Shown here: piece after piece, positions 1 to 8,648 of the stretch
Position numbering within the stretch: position 1 is the stretch's first letter
Layout: each line of letters starts with the position of its first letter
Assembly: GCF_020687545.1 (NCBI RefSeq)
Contig: NZ_JAJEQX010000002.1
Coordinates: forward strand, 124,001-188,000
From: Ruminococcus turbiniformis
Lineage (GTDB): Bacteria > Bacillota > Clostridia > Lachnospirales > Lachnospiraceae
Direction of reading: 5' to 3'
DNA: 64,000 nucleotides
Made by a program: the position numbers and the translations under genes
The notes under the pieces: model-generated
What the model was told of the DNA's origin: nothing
The model's database searches: none
Seen by the model: only the letters and a program-made list of their open reading frames with translations

Positions 1-155
1 AGCGTAGGATGCTCCGGGATAATCCGGTAGTCAAACACTTCATTCTCCGGTTTGAGCGCCCCGCTTATAAGCAGGATGATCGGAAAAACGGAACATACAA
101 TAAACAGTGTTCCCACAAATATCTTCAATGCAGATATTCCATATTTTTTTGCCAC
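1..155 (-). CDS. Carbohydrate ABC transporter permease, second subunit (partial)
   Basis: This is the N-terminal end of a MalG/UgpE-type inner-membrane permease; the rest lies outside the window. Reading leftward from a GTG at 155-153 gives a basic start (VAKKYG), a hydrophobic segment (IFVGTLFIVCSVFPIILLI) and then GALKPENEVF, the usual beginning of CUT1 second permeases. A ribosome site (AGGTGAAG) sits just upstream. The start is 9 nt after the stop of the other permease, so the two are co-transcribed and should form the heterodimeric channel of a sugar importer. The substrate cannot be told from the sequence. Confidence 0.8.
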   Translation of the reverse strand, partial: MAKKYGISALKIFVGTLFIVCSVFPIILLISGALKPENEVFDYRIIPEHPT

Positions 156-164
156 AGTCTTCAC

Positions 165-1049
165 CTACTTAAATTTCAACAACTTCATCTGTACAACGGT
201 GACAACCATAATAATCAGGGAGAGCGCCACAGCGATTGCGGAAGCATACCCGAATCTGTACTGTTCAAACGCAAGCTGGAAAATATAATATACTGTCACT
301 TCCGTCGCGCCCGCCGGTCCTCCTGACGTCATCACTCTGATTTGGTCAAATACCTGGAACGATGCAATCAGCGTCGTAATTAAAATAAAAATACTTGTTC
401 CTTTAATCAGCGGGAACGTGATTTTGAAAAATCTCTGAACCGCATTCGCGCCGTCGATTCTTGCCGCCTCATAATATTCTGCCGGTACGTCTTTTAAAGC
501 AGACAGAAAAATAATCATATTATAGCCGAAGGCGATCCAGATTCCCACAACAGCGACACAGATCAGCGCCTGGGAGGATGAGCCGAGAAAAAGCTGTCTT
601 TCTCCTCCGAACAGCTCCACAATTCTGTTGATATACCCGTTTCTTGAGTTGAACAGAAAGGACCAAAGTGTAGCCGCCACAATAGTGGAAATTGTATTCG
701 GCAAATAAATCGCGACTCTGCACGCCTGCTGGCGCCGGTTCCCTCTGATTGAATTGACGAATACCGCGGCGGCAAGAGAAAGGATATATACGGCAGCCAC
801 ATAAATGACCGCGTATTTTACCGTCGTAAAAAGGCTTCCCCAAAAGGTAGCATCGTCCAGCATGTGCGAATAGTTATCCAGTCCCGCAAATGTTTTCGTC
901 CCCAGAGCGTTCCAGTCAAAAAGACTGATATACAGCGCATATATAATCGGGATGAAAATAAAAATCAGCATCAGGATCATTTCCGGCGCGATCATAAGAT
1001 AGGCTGTCAGCGCTTCTTTTTTTATTCGTCTTTGTTTCTTTTTTTTCAT
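165..1049 (-). CDS. Carbohydrate ABC transporter permease, MalF/UgpA type
   Basis: Membrane-spanning subunit of a CUT1 sugar importer, 294 aa, the usual length. A lysine/arginine-rich start is followed by about six hydrophobic segments. Near residue 200 is the EAA loop (EYYEAARIDGANAVQRFF), which contacts the MsmX-type ATPase; no ATPase gene is in the window, which is normal because it is often shared. It lies between the binding lipoprotein (1136-2458) and the second permease, all on the same strand. The divergent sensor kinase and AraC-type regulator at 2640-5935 probably control it. Confidence 0.92.
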   Translation of the reverse strand: MKKKKQRRIKKEALTAYLMIAPEMILMLIFIFIPIIYALYISLFDWNALGTKTFAGLDNYSHMLDDATFWGSLFTTVKYAVIYVAAVYILSLAAAVFVNSIRGNRRQQACRVAIYLPNTISTIVAATLWSFLFNSRNGYINRIVELFGGERQLFLGSSSQALICVAVVGIWIAFGYNMIIFLSALKDVPAEYYEAARIDGANAVQRFFKITFPLIKGTSIFILITTLIASFQVFDQIRVMTSGGPAGATEVTVYYIFQLAFEQYRFGYASAIAVALSLIIMVVTVVQMKLLKFK

Positions 1050-1070
1050 AAGCCTAACTCTCCTGTATTC

Positions 1071-1096
1071 CCTCCGGGCACGGATTTGGCCGGAGG
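1071..1096 (-). promoter_or_regulatory. Stem-loop between binding-protein and permease genes
   Basis: A perfect 7-bp inverted repeat (CCTCCGG / CCGGAGG) with a 12-nt loop lies in the 86-nt gap between the binding protein and the first permease. There is no T-run. Such hairpins commonly protect the upstream message so that more binding protein than permease is made; that role is inferred here. Confidence 0.45.
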
Positions 1097-1135
1097 AAAT
1101 ACGAATCCCGCAGTTTTTGCCTTAAGGCCTTCTTG

Positions 1136-2458
1136 TCAGCCAAAGAACACTGAACCGCTTTCCTCCTGATATTTCAGCATATCCTCCTGCGCGATTTCAG
1201 CCGCTTCCTTTGCACTCATACTGTAAAGCGCATTCTGAATCATCGTGGAGACAATCTCTTTTGCCTCTCCCGAGAGAGCAATCTCCGGTTTTGCAGTTGA
1301 AATCACTTCATCAGAAAATACGGCCGCATTGTCATTGCTGTAATAGATGTCTTCACCTGCTTCGATTACGGAATTTCTCATGGAGTATGAGAATTTTGCC
1401 TCCGTGTCAAACTCTTTTACATGATCTACATTCAGCCACAGCCATGATATAAAGTCTTTTGCTCCGGCAATCTCTTCCTCGCTGCTCTGGTTGCTTACAA
1501 GAACATTCCATCCGCCTGAAACACTGGCGCTGTTCCCTCCTTCTTCCGGAGCCGGAAGGGGAACTACTCCGTATTTTTCCGGGTCCGCACGCAGAACTGA
1601 CCAGCTTCCGTTAATCTGCATCGCAGTCTCGCCGTTCGTCAGAATTGAGATATCTGAAACGGATCTTCCGGGAGTCTCATTGCAGTTTCCTGAATCAAGC
1701 AGATCTTTCCAAAGTGAAAGCGCATTGATCACTTCCTCTGAATTGAGATTTGCCATGCCGTCCTCGGTAAACAAAGTACCTCCCTGCATCCAGACAAACG
1801 GATAAAACGTAAAGCACTGCCAGTCTCCTTTGTCAACTTCAAAGGTAAATCCTGAATAATCATCCGTGTTTAATGCGGCAGCTGCTTCTTTTAATTCCTC
1901 CCATGTAGTCGGCGGTTCGATTCCATGTTCCGCAAGAATCTCTTTATTGTAATAGAGCGCTACAAGATCACTGTCCAACGGAAGGCCGTAAATATGTCCG
2001 TCTCTTGATACTGTATCAAACGCCGAGTCTGTAAAATCCGCCCGGATCTCTTCTGTGATAATATCGTCGAGAGGTTCGCATACTCCTGCGTCCAGATACT
2101 GCGTAATAATCGCCGGGCTGCACTCGAAAATATCCGGTGCCTCATTGGTCGCAAACGCCGTTGCAAGTTTCGTCGTCGTATATTCTTCAAACGGAATGGC
2201 AAGAAACGTTACATGATATTTGTCCTGGGAATTGTTGTATTCTTCAATATATTTCTCCAGGAATGCAGTCTCATCCTCCTGTGTCCACTGATTCCAGTAA
2301 ACAATTTCTACCGGCCCGTCCACACTTTGTGAAGAATCGTCTGTTTTCCCGGCCTCATTTTCCTGGCTCTGGCAGCCGGCCATTCCGATCACCATCATTC
2401 CTGCCACCAAACAGGAAATTCCTCTTTTCACATATTTTCTTAGTTCCTGGTTCTTCAT
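1136..2458 (-). CDS. Extracellular sugar-binding lipoprotein (ABC transporter)
   Basis: Family 1 solute-binding protein of 440 aa that captures sugar outside the membrane for the permeases downstream. A basic N-terminus and hydrophobic stretch lead to a lipobox (GMAGC, Cys29), so it is predicted to be lipidated. The mature part begins with an acidic/serine linker and continues with VEIVYWNQWTQED, typical of MalE/UgpB-like proteins. The start has a strong AGGAGG site. It is first in an operon reading leftward and is divergent from the regulator pair at 2640. The ligand is unknown. Confidence 0.92.
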   Translation of the reverse strand: MKNQELRKYVKRGISCLVAGMMVIGMAGCQSQENEAGKTDDSSQSVDGPVEIVYWNQWTQEDETAFLEKYIEEYNNSQDKYHVTFLAIPFEEYTTTKLATAFATNEAPDIFECSPAIITQYLDAGVCEPLDDIITEEIRADFTDSAFDTVSRDGHIYGLPLDSDLVALYYNKEILAEHGIEPPTTWEELKEAAAALNTDDYSGFTFEVDKGDWQCFTFYPFVWMQGGTLFTEDGMANLNSEEVINALSLWKDLLDSGNCNETPGRSVSDISILTNGETAMQINGSWSVLRADPEKYGVVPLPAPEEGGNSASVSGGWNVLVSNQSSEEEIAGAKDFISWLWLNVDHVKEFDTEAKFSYSMRNSVIEAGEDIYYSNDNAAVFSDEVISTAKPEIALSGEAKEIVSTMIQNALYSMSAKEAAEIAQEDMLKYQEESGSVFFG

Positions 2459-2639
2459 ATTTTTCCTCCTTGCTGCACGGGCCCTGTGCTTTATGGTTTT
2501 ATTTTATCGGCTGTAATCAGTTAATAAAATACCACTTTTTTTACAGGGTGCATTTTTTTTACTTTACCATTTCCGCTTCGTCATATAATATGATTACAAA
2601 TACTGTTAACTTTACAAATATTTTTGGTAGGAAAATGCA
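2459..2639. promoter_or_regulatory. Divergent promoter region, sugar operon and sensor kinase
   Basis: AT-rich spacer between divergent genes. On the + strand a TATAAT hexamer at 2584-2589 lies about 50 nt upstream of the kinase start and could be its -10; I see no convincing -35. Two poly-T patches precede it. Control sites for the AraC-type regulator are expected here, but I could not identify a clear direct repeat. Confidence 0.4.
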
Positions 2640-4388
2640 ATGAAAAAACTGAATCTCTCCTTAAGAAAACAACTTGTTATCATTTTCATATTTGCTGCTT
2701 TTATCCCAATGACATTTGCCGCAGCCTTGCTGTACAAAAGCCAGTACACCCGGACTCTGGAAAAAGAACTTTCCACACAGTCTCAGATACTTAAACTCGC
2801 CGCATCTAATATTCTGCAAAAGGTAAGCTATTTTAACCGTCTCACCGCATCTGTCTATTATAATGATGAAATTTTAAGATGCCTGGAAAATGGTGTGACC
2901 CGTCCGTTAACCTGGCAGGAAAAGCAGCAGGTTCAGCCTGCAGTAGATTCCATGATGCGGACAGATGAAATGATCCTTTCCTTTTCTCTTCTCACCGTCT
3001 CCGGAGACACATTATTCTGGAATGACGGCTACAGCGGTGTCTTGTCTTCAAATATGATTGAGCCTGATTTCCTGAAGAAAATATATGAGTATAACGGGCA
3101 AGGTGTTCTCTCAGACCCGATCACATATACAAAACGGCGCAGGTATCCTTCCTCCTCTACTTCAATTTATTACGGACGTCTTCTGCGCAGTGTTGAGCGC
3201 AGTTTCCGTCCCATCGGTCTGCTGATTATGGAAATTGATATTTCTACTTTTGAAGATATCATTACATCGACAGGATTTAATACAGATGCCGCCCTTCTTC
3301 TGACCACACAGAACGGTACTTTAGTCTGGGGATATCAGGAAGAACTGATCAATTTTCAGATCGGGGATGTTATTCCGAAAGAAATAGCAGGCAGACCGGA
3401 AAATAAATTTTCTGCTCTTCGCATCGGCGGAAGCGACTACTACTGCTTTTATTCTGAAGTGGGTACACTTGAATACGGCTGTTATTCATTTCTTCCCGCA
3501 TCAGCTATTCAGGAATCTGTCCAGTCCGTCAGCCTGTTTATTTTCCTGATTTTCATGGTAAACTTCGTGTGCCTTGTTCTCGTTTTTATGATGTTTACCT
3601 GGAAAATTATCACACCCGTCCGTGCGCTTTCAGTCATCATGAAAGATCAGGATTTCATGCACTATCACCCTGTTCCGCCACTTACGGCTCACAACGAGAT
3701 CGGGAATCTGTTCTATGCGTTTCATGAAATGAGCCAGCGTACGTTTACTCTTGTCGAACAGCTTAAAGAACTTTCAAAGAAAGAAGCCAGCCAGCAGCTG
3801 GCGCTGCTCCACGCACAGTTAAATCCGCATTTTCTGTATAATACGCTGGATGCAATCAGCTGGATGTCTCAGAACGGACATTCTGAAAAAATTCCCGATA
3901 CCGTCAGCGCGCTCTCAAACATTCTGCGGTACAGCATCATCCGGAACACGGATTTTGTAACGATCAGTGATGAGCTTTTCTGGCTGAAAAACTATGTATA
4001 TATTCAAAAGATCCGTTTTCCCGATCTGTTTACGGTTGACTACAATGTTCCGCAGGAAGCGAGGAATTGCAAAATTCCCAGATTTATCCTTCAGCCGTTT
4101 ATTGAGAACTCGATTCTGCACGGCTTTTCCGAGAAAAGCAGCGGCGGACGAATTATACTGAAGATTTTTTTACGTGAAAAGAGAATCTTTATTACAGTAA
4201 CCGATAACGGGAAAGGAATGTCGAAATCCAGCATTTACTCTGCTTTATACAGGGAAACCAACCACATCGGTATTTACAATACTAACGAATATATCAGAAA
4301 AAAATTCGGCAGTTCTTTTGGAGTTTATATCGAATCCAAACAGAATCAGGGGACAACAGTTACTGTCTGCCTGCCGTTTCAGAAATGA
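2640..4388 (+). CDS. Sensor histidine kinase, YesM family
   Basis: Membrane sensor of 582 aa. The first transmembrane helix is near residues 12-32, an extracellular sensing region follows, and the second helix is near 294-318. A HAMP-like linker follows. The phospho-acceptor motif LNPHFLYNTLD puts the histidine at about residue 397 (His_kinase family PF06580), and the ATP-binding N box/G1 motif DNGKGMS is near residue 522. It overlaps or abuts the response regulator gene at 4385-4397, so the two form one unit. Facing the sugar importer, it probably senses a carbohydrate or its bound binding protein. Confidence 0.92.
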   Translation: MKKLNLSLRKQLVIIFIFAAFIPMTFAAALLYKSQYTRTLEKELSTQSQILKLAASNILQKVSYFNRLTASVYYNDEILRCLENGVTRPLTWQEKQQVQPAVDSMMRTDEMILSFSLLTVSGDTLFWNDGYSGVLSSNMIEPDFLKKIYEYNGQGVLSDPITYTKRRRYPSSSTSIYYGRLLRSVERSFRPIGLLIMEIDISTFEDIITSTGFNTDAALLLTTQNGTLVWGYQEELINFQIGDVIPKEIAGRPENKFSALRIGGSDYYCFYSEVGTLEYGCYSFLPASAIQESVQSVSLFIFLIFMVNFVCLVLVFMMFTWKIITPVRALSVIMKDQDFMHYHPVPPLTAHNEIGNLFYAFHEMSQRTFTLVEQLKELSKKEASQQLALLHAQLNPHFLYNTLDAISWMSQNGHSEKIPDTVSALSNILRYSIIRNTDFVTISDELFWLKNYVYIQKIRFPDLFTVDYNVPQEARNCKIPRFILQPFIENSILHGFSEKSSGGRIILKIFLREKRIFITVTDNGKGMSKSSIYSALYRETNHIGIYNTNEYIRKKFGSSFGVYIESKQNQGTTVTVCLPFQK

Positions 4389-4396
4389 GGAATACT

Positions 4397-5935
4397 ATGA
4401 ATCGTGTAATCATTGTTGATGATGAAATACAAAGTCGTACCGGGATCGCTGAAATCTTTCGCAGACATACTCCGTCATGGGAAGTCTGCGGATTATTCGC
4501 GGACGGCCTGTCCGCCCTTTACTATCTTCAGGATCATCCTGAAATTGATCTGATCGTCACTGATATCCGTATGCCCAGATTTGACGGCCTTGAACTGATC
4601 AGTAAAATCCGGGAGATTAATTCTTCTCTTCCGATTATCATTATCAGCGGATATTCAGAATTTTCATATGCAAAAAAAGCGGTTGACTATCATGTCTTCC
4701 GCTACATCTTAAAACCGGTTTCTCCGGCTGAATTTGACGCCGAGGTCACTGCTGTAGAAAATTATCTTCTTTTAGAACGCACATCTTCCGGGCAGTGTTT
4801 CCGCCCGGAAGAATATGAACAGTTTATGGATCTTCTATTCTCGGAAGCCGTGTCAAAAAGCAACGGGAAAGCTGTTCAAAAGCTTGAAGAACAGTGCGGT
4901 TTTTCCTTTTCCGGCACATGGTTTCTGCTGTTTGAAGGAAAAGAAGCATTTGAAGATCAGATGAGCGGATTCCGAATGCAGATGCACCGGTTTTGCAAAA
5001 AAATTTCCGCAGATCACTTTTATGTATTTCTTTTCTGCCAAAAAATTTACTGTGTTTTACTCAAGCAAAGCAGCATTTCCATCGAAGAGATGAAAAAACA
5101 GGTTCAGATCTTTCTCTGGAAGTTCCCGGCAGATGCGAGGATGCACGCAGGAATTTATCGAAGCGTCCCTGATGACACTTTCAGAAATGCGTTTTACAGC
5201 GGGATGTCCGCATTGAAACAGTATTTATATATATCCTCCCCTGTTCATATTTATCAGGATCAGCTGCTGTGTGCCTTTCCTCACACCTATTATCAGAACC
5301 TGCAGCTTTATCTTGAGCAGAACAGTCCGCTTGACGTAAGGGATTCCGTATATTCCTTTATGGATTATATCAAAAAATCCAGGCCTTCCTATTTTGAACT
5401 GCAATCCTGGATTAACCGGATTGTCCTGTCGGTCACTAAGTTCTGCGCTGACAATAAACTTCCGTCTTCATGTTATATCGATTATGCAGAAAGCCTGAAT
5501 TTTCTTTACAATTATCATTCTCTTGAGGAAATAGAAGACTCTTTGCTTGCTCTGACGGAAAGCGCTATGAGTGAAGCCGCAAACCGTGCCGGACACTCTG
5601 AAAAATGGCTGGTCCGGCAGGTGCAGGCGTATCTGGCCGAACATGTAAAAGAAAATGTCACTCTGTCAGAGTTAGGGGAAGTTTTAGGCGTAAACTATAC
5701 GTTTTTAAGCAGCGTGTACAGTTCGAAAACCGGCCAGACGATCATCGAAACACTGACCGCTTTAAAAATATCCCGTGCAAAAGAGCTTCTGATAAACACA
5801 GATAAGAAGATCTATGAAATCAGTTCCGAACTCGGATATAGTGAACCGAAGTATTTTGCCCGGAGGTTTCGCCAGATTACAGGCGTCACTCCGAAGGAAT
5901 ATCGGAAGATTTATTCTTCATACCAGTCCAGGTAG
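4397..5935 (+). CDS. Response regulator with AraC-type DNA-binding domain (YesN-like)
   Basis: Cytoplasmic transcription factor partnered with the upstream kinase. It has an N-terminal receiver domain (VIIVDDE; phospho-acceptor Asp in VTDIRMP at about residue 56; conserved Lys in YILKP), a long middle region, and two AraC helix-turn-helix motifs in the last 100 residues (VTLSELGEVLGVNYTFLSS; IYEISSELGYSEPKYFARRF). I chose ATG 4397 because GAGG lies 6 nt before it; an in-frame ATG at 4385 overlaps the kinase stop. Its 3' end overlaps the antisense tail of the pseudogene at 5886. It probably activates the sugar operon at 1-2458. Confidence 0.9.
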   Translation: MNRVIIVDDEIQSRTGIAEIFRRHTPSWEVCGLFADGLSALYYLQDHPEIDLIVTDIRMPRFDGLELISKIREINSSLPIIIISGYSEFSYAKKAVDYHVFRYILKPVSPAEFDAEVTAVENYLLLERTSSGQCFRPEEYEQFMDLLFSEAVSKSNGKAVQKLEEQCGFSFSGTWFLLFEGKEAFEDQMSGFRMQMHRFCKKISADHFYVFLFCQKIYCVLLKQSSISIEEMKKQVQIFLWKFPADARMHAGIYRSVPDDTFRNAFYSGMSALKQYLYISSPVHIYQDQLLCAFPHTYYQNLQLYLEQNSPLDVRDSVYSFMDYIKKSRPSYFELQSWINRIVLSVTKFCADNKLPSSCYIDYAESLNFLYNYHSLEEIEDSLLALTESAMSEAANRAGHSEKWLVRQVQAYLAEHVKENVTLSELGEVLGVNYTFLSSVYSSKTGQTIIETLTALKISRAKELLINTDKKIYEISSELGYSEPKYFARRFRQITGVTPKEYRKIYSSYQSR

Positions 5936-6790
5936 CGGCCGCTTTTCCCGCCGCATATCCGCTGGCCCACGCCCACTGCAGGTTGTACCCGCCGCACATT
6001 CCGTCCACGTCCAGTATCTCTCCTGCGAAGTGCAACCCCGGCACGAGAAGCGACTCCATTGTCTTTTGATCTACCTCCCGGGTGTCGATTCCCCCGCAGC
6101 ACACCTGCGCCTGTTCAAAGGAATTGGTACCCGTCACCCGGACACAAAGCTCTTTGATCAGGTCGGTAAGAAGAGAAATTTCTTTCTCTGTCAGATCAGC
6201 GGCCTTCTTTTCCCTGGGGATGCCCGCCATTTTCACCCACAGGTCGGAGAGCTTTTTGTGAAACAGGCCGATCAGGAACATGGAAGCCGGTTTTTCCGGC
6301 CGGGTATTGGCGCGCGCTTTCAGAAACGCTTTCGTCTGTTCCGCCGTAAAATCCGGAAGAAAGTCAAGAACCGCGCTTGGACTTTTTTTCTCGTACAAAA
6401 GCCGGGACACGTACCGGCTCACCTGAAAAACCGGAATCCCGGAGATTCCGTAAGCGGCAAGCTGAATCTCTCCTCTGTCTTTCGCGATGCACGTTCCGTC
6501 TGACCATACGGACACTTCCCCGTCCGCTCTTACGCCGGATACCGACCGGAAGAAGTCCCCCTCGCACTGAAGCTGTACAAGCACCGGAAGAACCGGGATC
6601 AAGCGGTGTCCCAACTTTTTGGCCAGGCTATACCCGGATCCATCGGAGTCGGTAAAGGGAGCGGCTTTGGAACCCGCGCACAGAATCCCCCGGTCAGCGC
6701 GCCGGTTTTCCCTCTGTCTCAACGGTAATCGACAACGTTCCACGGGAACATCGACTGATCTGTTCTGCGCTTATCACGTCTTCGTCGATC
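5886..6790 (-). pseudogene. Truncated, frameshifted BaiN/HI0933-like flavoprotein
   Basis: This resembles the intact 420-residue flavoprotein at 13971-15233 but lacks the N-terminal FAD-binding half. The match runs from about 'QI..LSI.VETEGK' through ILCAGSKAAP, GISGIPVFQVSRY, ARANTRPEKPASMFLIGLFH, TGTNSFEQAQVCCGGIDTR and GMCGGYNLQWAWASGYAAGKAA to a stop at 5886. Upstream of about 6725 the homology moves to another frame, so there is a frameshift. At about 6795 it is joined directly to a mutS fragment. Nucleotide identity to the intact copy is roughly 80% by eye, so it is an older paralogue or an imported copy. Not expected to be functional. Confidence 0.85.
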
Positions 6791-6796
6791 ACAGAC

Positions 6797-7260
6797 TGGG
6801 ATGTTCGCGCTCTTTGCCGGAACGAAAGAGCCGATCTGTGCCATCAGTGCGATCAGCGCCGTCTAACGCATATAGGTGGATTTTCCGGCCATATTCGGAC
6901 CTGTGATGATGGAGATTCTGTGCTTTTTTCATCCAGGTATGTATCGTTTGCGATGAACATGTCGTTTGGAATCATCCGCTCCACAACAGGATGGCGTCCC
7001 TCTTTGATATCGATTACGCTCTTCTCGTTGATCTTCGGGCGGACATAATTGTTTCGCTCTGCCACAAGGGCCAGGGATGCGAACACATCCAGATTTGCCA
7101 TCGCCGTCGCCGTCTGCTGAATCTGCCCCACCTCTCCCGCAATTTTGTCGCGGACACTGCTGTAAAGCTCATACTCCAGAGCGTAAAGCTTGTCCTCCGC
7201 CCCGAGAATTATCCTCCAGCTCTTTGAGCTCTGGGGTGAGAGTGCTCTCCAATCCTGAAG
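6797..7260 (-). pseudogene. Internal fragment of mutS (duplicate of 20648-21452)
   Basis: This segment is nearly identical (about 95% by eye) to the mutS gene at 20648-21084, covering the Walker A region (GPNMAGKSTYM) and upstream core. A CAG-to-TAG change stops it right after YMR, a one-base loss in the run before 'catccagg' shifts the frame, and about 340 bp are deleted between 7240 and the last 20 bases, which match mutS near 21430-21452. It lies between the flavoprotein pseudogene and an MFS gene. A remnant of a duplication or recombination event. Confidence 0.88.
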
Positions 7261-7277
7261 CAAGCGGAATTCCGGGG

Positions 7278-8648
7278 CTATTTCCAGCGCATCTCCAGCA
7301 CAGCCGTACAGATGAGCAGGCCGCCCGCCCCTGCCATGATCCACGGAAGCGGCACCTCATCCGCCAGCGGCCCGAACACTGCCATTCCCGCCGGATAGCA
7401 GAACGCATACGCTGCGCTCATCCGCCCGAATATCCTTCCGTGAGAGGCCGCATCGCTGTTCTCCTGGAGCAGTGTGGTGATCGTCGTCTGCACTACCGTC
7501 AGGGCAATGCCGTACACTGTCATCAAAACGAGATAGAGTCCGAAATTTCCCACCGCACCCATCCCGGCCGATGCCGCGCCGAACAGCACAAGTCCCGCGG
7601 AAAGCACAGGTTTCTTCTGTTTTTTTGCCCATTGGCCTGCCGCCGCAGCCATAAGCATGCCGCCCGCCGTCATTCCGCCGAAGCCGCAGACCTCGGCTGC
7701 CGTCAGATACAGGTACGAGTTTCCATATGTTCTGCTCACAAACAGCCCGGAGAGATACCCGGCAGGGACACACAGAAACGTAACCGCTCCGTAAAGGATC
7801 AGCAGGCCTCCGGTTTCCCCGCGGACACAGGCAAAGGGGATGCCCGGACTTCGCTCTTCTCTGCATTCTGTACCGCTGCGGTTTTTGCGATTACGACGGG
7901 CCCGGTTCTGATTTCTGTGAGCCTTTTCCGGCCCGGGGACGGATACCAATGCAAGGATTCCGACACCGGCCGCAGCGGTAAAAACATCTATCAGCAGGGT
8001 CGTCCGCAGGGATCCTGCCGAAAGAACGGCTCCTGCCGCCGCAGGTGCTGCAAACTGCACAGCGGACTGCATTGCCGCGTTGATCCCGTTATACCGCATC
8101 AGATGTTCTCTCGGGACAAGCCCCGGGATCGCCGCATTCACTGCCGGCGACTGAATCCCGGCTCCGGCAGAGCGGAGGACACACATGACAAGAAGCACCC
8201 ACAGCGTCGTCTGCTCTGAGGAAATACCCGGCAGCAGGCAAAACACCACGACCGTAACCGCCGCGGTCATCATATCTGCGCCGATAATAAGCCGTTTACG
8301 CCGGTATCTGTCCGCCCACTCCCCTCCCGGAAAGGAAATCAGAAACTGGGGCAGATAGGAACAGACAGAAAAAGCGGCCGCCCATGCGCCGCTTGATGTA
8401 GAAAGAGTAATATGCCAGACAACCGCCATCTGAACAATCTGCGTACCGAAAAGAGTAATACTCTGGCTTATGAAAAACAGAGCCGCTCTCTGTCTCCACC
8501 TTCCGTTTATCCGTACCCCTGTCTTTTCTTTGTCCGCCGTCTTTCTGTTCTCTTCCCCTTTATTTATTGTCCCTGTGTTCACCTTCTCTGTATTCGCTTT
8601 CTCTGTATTCGCTTTCTCTGTATTCGTCGTCTCTGTATTCAACGTCAT
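7278..8648 (-). CDS. MFS transporter, multidrug/macrolide efflux type
   Basis: Twelve-helix major facilitator of about 456 aa. The start chosen is ATG 8648, preceded by GGAGGAAGGAAAAA; a longer ORF to 8738 lacks a better site. The N-terminus is an odd hydrophilic tail made of NTEKA-type 5-residue repeats, encoded by a 15-bp tandem repeat shared with the upstream gene in another frame. Then come ALFFISQSITLFGTQIVQMAVVW and the conserved loop GGEWADRYRRKRLI (motif A-like), as in MefA-like drug exporters. It overlaps the AraC-GNAT gene by about 90 nt, so translation is probably coupled. The substrate is unknown. Confidence 0.85.
   Translation of the reverse strand: MTLNTETTNTEKANTEKANTEKVNTGTINKGEENRKTADKEKTGVRINGRWRQRAALFFISQSITLFGTQIVQMAVVWHITLSTSSGAWAAAFSVCSYLPQFLISFPGGEWADRYRRKRLIIGADMMTAAVTVVVFCLLPGISSEQTTLWVLLVMCVLRSAGAGIQSPAVNAAIPGLVPREHLMRYNGINAAMQSAVQFAAPAAAGAVLSAGSLRTTLLIDVFTAAAGVGILALVSVPGPEKAHRNQNRARRNRKNRSGTECREERSPGIPFACVRGETGGLLILYGAVTFLCVPAGYLSGLFVSRTYGNSYLYLTAAEVCGFGGMTAGGMLMAAAAGQWAKKQKKPVLSAGLVLFGAASAGMGAVGNFGLYLVLMTVYGIALTVVQTTITTLLQENSDAASHGRIFGRMSAAYAFCYPAGMAVFGPLADEVPLPWIMAGAGGLLICTAVLEMRWK

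Noticed and set aside
7077-8219. 380-aa open frame on the + strand
   Set aside because: Antisense to the MFS gene and mutS fragment; Arg/His/Pro-rich with no motif.
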